The notes below the pieces were generated by a model. That model saw nothing but the letters and a program-made list of their open reading frames with translations. It ran no database searches and was not told the DNA's origin. A DNA stretch of 64,000 nucleotides from Exilispira sp964581895. GTDB lineage: Bacteria > Spirochaetota > JAAYUW01. Every line of letters starts with the position of its first letter. Within the stretch, counting starts at the first letter, position 1. Made by a program: the position numbers and the translations under genes. Shown here in pieces: positions 57,890 to 64,000 of this stretch. The stretch covers positions 31,011 through 95,010 of the forward strand of contig CAZOPR010000008.1 in the NCBI GenBank assembly GCA_964581895.1, given 5' to 3'.

Positions 57890-59407
57890 ATGAAAAAAAC
57901 AAAAAGAGCATTGATTTCTGTTTATGATAAAACCAATATTTTGGAATTTGCTAAAAAATTAAATGAACTTGGATATGAAATTGTTTCGACTGGTGGAACA
58001 TATAAAATATTAAAAGAAAATAGTATTGATGTTATTGAGGTAAGCCAAATAACAGGTTTCGAAGAAATTATGGATGGTAGAGTAAAGACTCTTCATCCAA
58101 ATATTCATGCTGCAATATTGGCAAGAAGAGACAATCAATCTGATTTAGCAACACTTGAAAAAATGAATGTAAAGCCTATTGAAATAGTTGCTGTAAATCT
58201 TTATCCTTTTTTTGAAAAACAAAAGTTAAATTTAAGTGAAGAAGAACTTACTGAATTTATAGATATCGGTGGACCCGCAATGTTAAGGGCTGCTGCAAAA
58301 AATTATAAAGATGTCATTGTAATTGTTGACCCGAAAGATTATGAAATTATCTTAGAAAAACTTGCAAAAGATGAAATTGATATTGCTTTTAGAAAAAAAC
58401 TTGCATCAAAGGTTTTTAGTTTAACAAGTGCCTATGATGCTGCGATAGCCAATTTTTTAGGTGATCAAGAACCAGGAGAATACTCTTGCTTTTCATATAA
58501 ACTTAGTTCGAAACTTAGATATGGAGAAAATCCGCATCAACAAGGTTGGCTTTATTTAAGTACAGATGGGAAAGGGATATTTAATAATATAGAAATCTTA
58601 AATGGGAAAGAGCTTTCTTATAATAATGTAAAGGATATAGATTCAGCGGTAAAAATAGCTTACTCTTTTGAAGATAAGGTAATCGTGGCTGTAAAACATA
58701 ATGTCCCCTGTGCAGTAGCAAAAGGGGATGATAATATCGAAGATTTGTTTGAAAAGTTATATAATGCAGATTCTCTTTCAATTTTTGGGGGTATTATCGT
58801 AACAAATCAAAAAATTGAAAAAAATCTTGCTGAAAAACTTACCAGTATATTTTTAGAAGTTATTGTAAGCCCCAATTTTTCAGAAGAAGCCATAGAAATA
58901 TTAAAGAAAAAGAAAAATTTAAGAGTCATTAAACTTTTAGGAAAACCAGCTGATTCTTATGAATTTTGCTCTGTTGATGGGGCAGTTCTTATTCAGCAAG
59001 TAGATAATTTTTTGGACAACGAAAATGATGAAAACTTTAAGATTGTTACAGAAAAAAAGCCAAACGAAAAGCAGATTAAAGATCTTATATTTGCTCAAAG
59101 AGTATCAAAATTTGTAAAATCCAATGCAATAGTAACTGCAAAAGATGGGGTTACCTGTGGAATCTGTGGTGGGCAAACAAGTAGAATCTGGGCTGCTCAA
59201 AATGCACTTTCAAGAACTGTCAAAGGTGCTGTTTTGGCTTCAGATGGTTTTTTCCCTTTTACCGATGTTGTTGAAGAGGCTTTTAAGAATGGTGTTAGCG
59301 CTATAATACAACCTGGTGGTTCATTGAAAGATAAAGATTCTATAGATTTATGTAACAAATATGGAATACCGATGGTCTTTACTGGGGTTCGGCATTTTAA
59401 GCATTAA
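57890..59407 (+). CDS. purH: bifunctional AICAR transformylase / IMP cyclohydrolase
   Basis: Last two steps to IMP; 505 residues. N-terminal MGS-like cyclohydrolase domain: SVYDKTN, STGGTYK, MDGRVKTLHPNIHA. Transformylase domain: RYGENPHQ, the KH of AVKHNVPCA, IFGGI and the C-terminal SDGFFPFTDVVEEA, IQPGGSLKD. The usual KHxNPCG is modified to KHNVPC, while the catalytic Lys-His pair is kept. Only 10 bases after the 14-bp array. Confidence 0.95.
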   Translation: MKKTKRALISVYDKTNILEFAKKLNELGYEIVSTGGTYKILKENSIDVIEVSQITGFEEIMDGRVKTLHPNIHAAILARRDNQSDLATLEKMNVKPIEIVAVNLYPFFEKQKLNLSEEELTEFIDIGGPAMLRAAAKNYKDVIVIVDPKDYEIILEKLAKDEIDIAFRKKLASKVFSLTSAYDAAIANFLGDQEPGEYSCFSYKLSSKLRYGENPHQQGWLYLSTDGKGIFNNIEILNGKELSYNNVKDIDSAVKIAYSFEDKVIVAVKHNVPCAVAKGDDNIEDLFEKLYNADSLSIFGGIIVTNQKIEKNLAEKLTSIFLEVIVSPNFSEEAIEILKKKKNLRVIKLLGKPADSYEFCSVDGAVLIQQVDNFLDNENDENFKIVTEKKPNEKQIKDLIFAQRVSKFVKSNAIVTAKDGVTCGICGGQTSRIWAAQNALSRTVKGAVLASDGFFPFTDVVEEAFKNGVSAIIQPGGSLKDKDSIDLCNKYGIPMVFTGVRHFKH

Positions 59408-59571
59408 AAATTTTTTTCAATAAATTACTTTTTTTATTAAATTCTTTTTTCTAAAATTATTTTTTTATGAAATTATTTTTTTTAATAAATTACTCTATTT
59501 GACCAATTATTTTTTATAGTAAGTTATTTTTTAATAGAATTTTTAGAAAATAATAATCTAGTAGGGAAACT
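59408..59571. repeat. T-rich degenerate repeat spacer purH-purD
   Basis: Loose units of the form AAATTATTTTTTTAT and AATAAATTACT repeat through 59410-59550. No gene, hairpin or promoter recognised. Confidence 0.5.
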
Positions 59572-60828
59572 ATGAAATACTTAGTTATTGGAAGCGGCGG
59601 TAGAGAGCATGCAATCTGTTATAAATTATCATTATCAAGTATCGTCGAAAAGATTTATGTCTGGCCAGGGAATGATGGAATTGCACTTGAAAATAAATGC
59701 GAATGCATAGATGTTGAAAATGAAGAGAAACTTATTGATTTTGCAGTTAAAGAAAAGATAGATATAGCTATAATTGGTCCTGAAAATTATCTTGTAAATG
59801 GTATTGTAGATAAATTTCTACAAAATAAAATTGCGACATTTGGCCCTATAAAAAAGGCTTCTATTCTTGAAGGAAGCAAAATTTTTGCAAAAAAGCTTAT
59901 GAAAAAATATAATGTTTCAACTGCTGATTTTTTTGAGGCTTTTTCATATGATGAGGCTATTGATTACTTAAATCAGAAAAATGAATATCCAATAGTGATA
60001 AAAGCAGATGGACTTGCAGCAGGGAAAGGTGTATTGGTTGCAAATGATTTTTACCAGGCTAAAGATTTTTGCAGATCTTTATTTGTTGAAGATATCTTTG
60101 GAAGTTCAGGGCATAAGGTTGTTATTGAACAATATTTGAAAGGTTTTGAAGCTTCAATAATAGTTCTTTGTGATGGGAAAAGATTTTTGCCGTTGCTAAG
60201 TGCAAAAGATCATAAACAGGTTTTTGATAATAATGTTGGACCTAACACTGGTGGTATGGGAGCCGTCGCACCAAATCCGTTTCTTACTCTAAAGGACTAT
60301 AACAAATTTATTGAAAATATTATGAACCCAACTTTTGTTGCATTAAAAAATGAAGGTTTACTCTATAAGGGGGCTTTATTTTTTGGAATAATGGTTACAG
60401 CAAGTGGTCCTTATCTTCTTGAATACAATGTTCGTTTTGGCGATCCAGAAACTCAGGCTATATTATATGCATTACAAAATGATTTTAATGATATTATTGA
60501 TGCAGTGATAAAAGGTAGACTTGATCAAGTTCAACTTCAATGGAAAAAAGGTTTTACATGTGCAGTAGTTCTTGCTTCGAAAGGTTATCCGAATAAATTT
60601 CAAAAAGGTTTTATGATAAAAGGGATTAAGAATAATTTAACTAATGCAAAGATATTTTTTTCAGCAGTGAAGAATTTCAATGGAAACCTGTTGACAGATG
60701 GTGGAAGAGTACTAAGTGTTGTTTCAGATGGGAAGACTCTTGACGATGCAAGAAAAAATGTTTATAATATGATAGATAATATAAATTTTGATAATATGCA
60801 CTATCGAAAAGATATTGGGATCATATAA
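59572..60828 (+). CDS. purD: phosphoribosylamine-glycine ligase
   Basis: ATP-grasp enzyme making GAR; 418 residues. IGSGGREHAICYKL opens it, KADGLAAGKGVLVA contacts ATP, HKQVFDNNVGPNTGGMGA and EYNVRFGDPETQ are signatures. Weak ribosome binding site AGGGAAA. Last of the seven pur genes here; purE, purK, purB are not in the window. Confidence 0.96.
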   Translation: MKYLVIGSGGREHAICYKLSLSSIVEKIYVWPGNDGIALENKCECIDVENEEKLIDFAVKEKIDIAIIGPENYLVNGIVDKFLQNKIATFGPIKKASILEGSKIFAKKLMKKYNVSTADFFEAFSYDEAIDYLNQKNEYPIVIKADGLAAGKGVLVANDFYQAKDFCRSLFVEDIFGSSGHKVVIEQYLKGFEASIIVLCDGKRFLPLLSAKDHKQVFDNNVGPNTGGMGAVAPNPFLTLKDYNKFIENIMNPTFVALKNEGLLYKGALFFGIMVTASGPYLLEYNVRFGDPETQAILYALQNDFNDIIDAVIKGRLDQVQLQWKKGFTCAVVLASKGYPNKFQKGFMIKGIKNNLTNAKIFFSAVKNFNGNLLTDGGRVLSVVSDGKTLDDARKNVYNMIDNINFDNMHYRKDIGII

Positions 60829-60849
60829 CTTATTCATAAAGGGGTCTTT

Positions 60850-61545
60850 ATGAGTGAGCTTAACTTATTAGATGAAAACTTAAAAAATCTAAAGGAAAAA
60901 TTAGATAGGCAGTTTCAAGAAATCGATTAACAAAAAAGAGAGATAGAAGAAAAAAATAAAATAATTGGTAGTCAAAAGAATCAATTAAATGATTATGGTG
61001 TTTTTATCGATGATCTTATAAAAATGCTTCTTCATCTTTTAGAATTAAGAGATCCTTACACTTTGGGGCATAGCGTAAGAGTTGCAAGAATTGCTAAACT
61101 TATTGCAGAAGAATCGAAAGTAAAGATTGATATCAAAAATTTGCAATATGCTGCTTTACTTCATGATATTGGTAAGATTGCTGTTCCAGATTCTATATTG
61201 CATAAAGCAACAATACTTTCAAAGGCTGAAAAAATATTGATAGAACAACACACGGTTTTAGGGTACGAATCCGTGCAAAATTTAAGGATTCCAGATATAA
61301 TAAAAGAAACAATATATTATCATCATGAAAGCTATGATGGAACTGGTTATCCATTAAAATTAAAGGGAAATGAAATACCATCCTCTGCAAGAATAGTAAA
61401 AATAGCGGATGTGTAAGATGCTTTGATTACAGATAGGCCTCATAGGAAATCTTTTCCTGAAAAAGAAGCAAAAAATATTATGATGAAAGAAAAGAGTAAA
61501 TATGATCCAATATTTTTAGCCTCTTTTTTCAAAATTATTGTTTAA
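60850..61545 (+). pseudogene. HD-GYP phosphodiesterase gene with two in-frame TAA codons
   Basis: Read from ATG 60850 (GGGG upstream) the frame would encode 231 residues: a short coiled coil, then an HD-GYP domain. TAA at codon 27 (60928-60930) and codon 189 (61414-61416) interrupt it; the second replaces the Tyr expected in ADVYDAL. Otherwise the domain is intact: H74, H105-D106, GK 108-109, H158-H159-E160 and DGTGYP 163-168, then TDRPHRK. Family members degrade cyclic-di-GMP. Single-base nonsense changes with conserved flanks suggest recent inactivation or a sequence error. No frameshift is needed. Confidence 0.85.
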
Positions 61546-61674
61546 TAAATTTTAGGTCATAATAGTAAAATTTTATCTCAAATTTTTGTATCAATTTTAA
61601 TCAATTCTTTTAATCAATTCTATATTAATTTTATATCGATTTTATCTAAATATTTTTATCAGAAATCCTTTATC
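61546..61674. other. spacer between convergent HD-GYP pseudogene and surface-protein gene
   Basis: T-rich with three AATCAATTCT-like units (61600-61625). No gene or clear terminator. Confidence 0.5.
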
Positions 61675-63222
61675 TTAGTAATATTGCCTTTCTGGATGTT
61701 TCGCATAATAGTTTGCTTCGATAAGAATCTTTGAAAGTTCCATGATAGTGTTTTCATCATAGGGTAAACTTGAAATAATACTTTTAAAATACCTTATTAA
61801 ATCTTCATTATGTAAATACATAGAAATAGCAAACTGGCCAAATTCATCTACATTACCTATTGATGCTACAAAAAAGTCATCATTATTGTATGTTATATGA
61901 TTAACTTGACCTTCTTCAAGATAATCTTTAATAAATTCATCTTTGTTTTTTATATAAACAACAAGCATTGTAATATAATTATTTAATTCAATAGGGTCTT
62001 CAAGCATTACAGTTTCATAAAATTTTATAGGCTTGTAAGAGCAGTTTCTCAGACTTCTTAGTATCCTATAGTATGTGAATTGTACTCTTGCTGATATTGG
62101 CAGTCCATTTAATACAGTATTGCCATACTTTTGTTTATAGTAGCTGCTTCTTAAATCCATACCAAGGATGAGAAAGTGAAGTAAAAGTTCATCATAGTAT
62201 TTATCTGAAAAGGCTGATTCATTATTTGCTAAAATACTATTTAACAGCATACTTTTAGCAAGCATAGCGACATATGGTTGCAAGGCATTTGCATATATTG
62301 AAAAAAAGTATGAGGGAGAGTATGCTTCAATTGATTGATATCTAAGCATTTCTGGTGAGCCATAAGAATCTTTGTACAAATTTAATATTTCATCATTTCT
62401 TGGAAAACCAGCAGATAAAGGAAGAAACTTACGATTGCTGATGAATGCAAAATATGGGAAAGCCTGCTCTCTTAAAGTCGAGTCTTGCAAAACTGGATAA
62501 CCTAAGGAAGAAATAATAGTTTTAATATAATCCACTAAAGTTGTAGAGTATTGGAACTTATCTTTTGGAATATTCATCGGTATGTTTTGAAGCATCCATG
62601 AATAAAGGTTTTGCCCTTTTTCAGTAATTTCTGTTATTTGAAAAGTTGAAGGAAAATCAAAACTAATTTCAGACATACCGATTGTGAACCATCTTTTCCC
62701 TGGATAATAATCTAAAACAACAAATTCAAGATAATCAACAGTAATGTTTTCCAGAGTTAGTTTCTGCCATTTACTTGTATCATCAAGAGAAAAATTATAA
62801 TTTTTATATTTTGTCTTTATCTGAAGAGTTTTAACTCGACCATTATCTATATAATCCTGTGTTTTTTCATCGCCTATACCATTTTTAATATATAAACTTG
62901 AAAATGTCATTGGTATATGAAAATAAATCTTTATTGTAGGTTGAGTAACTTTAGATTGACTAACCCAGGCTGTTTCAGATAAATTATCGAAAAGACTTTC
63001 AGCGTAATATACTTTTGATGGGTCATTTGGGTCATAATATGCATTTGATTCAACATATTCAACCCATATCCCTTGATTCAAGTTTGGTGATGATTGGCCA
63101 TATAATATATTGCTAAACATTTTACTGGTAAATTTTTGGTTTGTATTGGATATTATAACAAGGAAAAGAATAAATAAAAAAATAAAAATTCTTTTTTTTG
63201 TAAAATTAGATTTTTTTATCAT
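61675..63222 (-). CDS. surface protein with NADase-type glycan-binding (discoidin-like) domain
   Basis: 515 residues. Signal peptide or anchor at 11-26. Residues about 58-190 fit the NADase-type glycan-binding domain: YYAESLFDNLSETAWVSQ, then YIDNGRVKTLQIK and IGMSEISF. The rest (200-515) is alpha-helical and unrecognised. ATG 63222 is chosen for its GAGGAG six bases upstream; a longer in-frame start at 63258 would add 12 lysine-rich residues. Probably exported and facing the envelope or outside; function unknown. Proteins of this kind are common in Leptospira and relatives as far as I recall. Confidence 0.75.
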   Translation of the reverse strand: MIKKSNFTKKRIFIFLFILFLVIISNTNQKFTSKMFSNILYGQSSPNLNQGIWVEYVESNAYYDPNDPSKVYYAESLFDNLSETAWVSQSKVTQPTIKIYFHIPMTFSSLYIKNGIGDEKTQDYIDNGRVKTLQIKTKYKNYNFSLDDTSKWQKLTLENITVDYLEFVVLDYYPGKRWFTIGMSEISFDFPSTFQITEITEKGQNLYSWMLQNIPMNIPKDKFQYSTTLVDYIKTIISSLGYPVLQDSTLREQAFPYFAFISNRKFLPLSAGFPRNDEILNLYKDSYGSPEMLRYQSIEAYSPSYFFSIYANALQPYVAMLAKSMLLNSILANNESAFSDKYYDELLLHFLILGMDLRSSYYKQKYGNTVLNGLPISARVQFTYYRILRSLRNCSYKPIKFYETVMLEDPIELNNYITMLVVYIKNKDEFIKDYLEEGQVNHITYNNDDFFVASIGNVDEFGQFAISMYLHNEDLIRYFKSIISSLPYDENTIMELSKILIEANYYAKHPERQYY

Positions 63223-63954
63223 ATTTTGCTCCTCTTTTTTAATTAATCTTTTTTTCAATTAATCTTTTAATTGTGCTTTTTCTTTCTTTATTTTTTATTT
63301 TTTATTTTTTTATTTTCAACCTTATTTTTTTTCTTATCATTTTATTTTTTATACTTTTTCCCCATTATATTTTTATTTTTAAGCTTATCTCTAATTTCAC
63401 TATTTAAATTATTTTTAATAATCTATTTTTAATATTTAAATTTTTTAATTATTTTTAATATTTAATTTTTTTAGTTTTATTAATTTTATTAATTTTATTT
63501 TCTCTTCTTCTTTTTATTCCGTAAATTCTTTCATTTTTCGATCTTCATTTTATTTTGCTTATTATTTTACCTTAATTTATTGGAAAAAAAAATCTCAACT
63601 ATAATATTTAAAAGATCAATAAATTAAGCAAATTACCTTATATTTGCCAGTGCAAATTTAAATTAAAAAACAAAAAACAAAAAATAAAAAAAATAAAATA
63701 TAAATTATAAAATATAAATTATTCCATTTTTTATTGGATCTAATAGCAATAAATAAAAGTCTATAATAATCTATAACAATCCTGATAATAAACAAAAGAA
63801 CTATTTAAATTATCGAATTCTTTTAAAATAATGAAAAGAAACTAAATATTAATAATTGTTAATTATAATTTATTTTTATTATTGATTTTATAAAACTTCA
63901 ATTTCAGCAATATTATCAAGGTTTTTAGGTTATAAAAAAAAATTTAAAAACGAC
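63223..63954. other. gene-less AT-rich tail
   Basis: Long T-rich then A-rich low-complexity DNA with imperfect units such as TTTTTAATATTTAAATT. No open frame with a ribosome binding site, no tRNA and no convincing terminator. Confidence 0.6.
63695..63722. repeat. two copies of the 14-bp pur-spacer unit
   Basis: AAAATATAAATTAT at 63695-63708 and 63709-63722, identical to the last unit of the array at 57796-57879, 5.8 kb away. Confidence 0.8.
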
Positions 63955-63982
63955 TTGACAAAGGAAATATATTTGATAGATT
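63955..63982 (+). promoter_or_regulatory. promoter candidate at the window edge
   Basis: TTGACA at 63955-63960 preceded by an A-rich run, with TAGATT at 63977-63982 (spacing 16). The DNA right after turns C-rich, as at the start of a stable-RNA or non-AT gene; the gene itself is outside the window. Confidence 0.45.
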
Positions 63983-64000
63983 AGCCCTTGCCCACGCCAC

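Noticed and set aside
60928..61416. Recoding of TAA as a sense codon
   Set aside because: TAA is the terminal codon of most genes in the window, so nonsense mutation or sequence error is simpler.

Overview
The window is very AT-rich (I estimate under 32% GC by eye) and bacterial. The best guess is an anaerobic, free-living spirochaete-like lineage (Spirochaetota, for example Exilispira- or Brevinema-like). Supporting signs are the minus-strand order rplU, prp, rpmA, obgE, nadD, LCP, rsfS; a PnrA/TmpC-type BMP lipoprotein; the large clade of PurL; an NADase-type glycan-binding domain protein; and zinc-type S14 and adenylate kinase. This is inference from gene content and order, without a tree.

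Layout. 1-23048 is an uninterrupted plus-strand str/S10/spc/alpha superoperon: rpoC (5' end outside the window), rpsL, rpsG, fusA, tuf, rpsJ through rpmD, rplO, secY, adk, infA, rpmJ, rpsM, rpsK, rpsD, rpoA, rplQ. It is missing map and is punctuated by RNA-structure candidates around fusA and tuf. 23049-33545 is a housekeeping mixture: a membrane orphan, a PilZ protein (minus), PLP-homeostasis protein YggS with a YggT-like partner, MTA phosphorylase, lipoprotein signal peptidase, RluD-type pseudouridine synthase, an epimerase, a PAP2 membrane enzyme, and a three-gene DUF2089/DUF4097/SHOCT-like module with a near-consensus promoter. 33546-38300 holds enolase (minus), a BMP-type nucleoside permease, 1.1 kb of decayed DNA, and the PnrA-like lipoprotein. 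38441-45626 has a chemotaxis transducer, rpmB, then the minus-strand ribosome-biogenesis/cell-envelope cluster, a second PAP2 protein and signal peptidase I. 45764-48950 has a 53-bp palindrome abutting a promoter, a hydrolase fused to membrane helices, and an orphan anchored protein. 49052-60828 is a purine biosynthesis run (purL, purC, purF, purM, purN, purH, purD) led by a guanine-class purine riboswitch. 60850-64000 has an HD-GYP pseudogene with two nonsense codons, a discoidin-like surface protein (minus), and a gene-poor AT-rich tail ending in a promoter candidate.

How the genes work together. The first third makes ribosomes, RNA polymerase core and the Sec channel. LepB and LspA process exported proteins, including the BMP lipoprotein. 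The pur genes convert PRPP to IMP and are probably shut by guanine through the riboswitch, while BMP plus permease would salvage nucleosides and MTAP recycles methylthioadenosine. PilZ and (formerly) HD-GYP indicate cyclic-di-GMP signalling.

The most unusual theme is simple-sequence expansion. 14-, 15- and 18-bp tandem units fill the spacers of the pur region and also appear in frame inside PurL, PurF, an epimerase and an orphan protein. Other strong leads are a tight three-way-junction RNA candidate between rpsG and fusA, the palindrome at 45764-45816, and the three-protein module sharing one helical motif. No CRISPR array, tRNA, rRNA or intact mobile element was seen.
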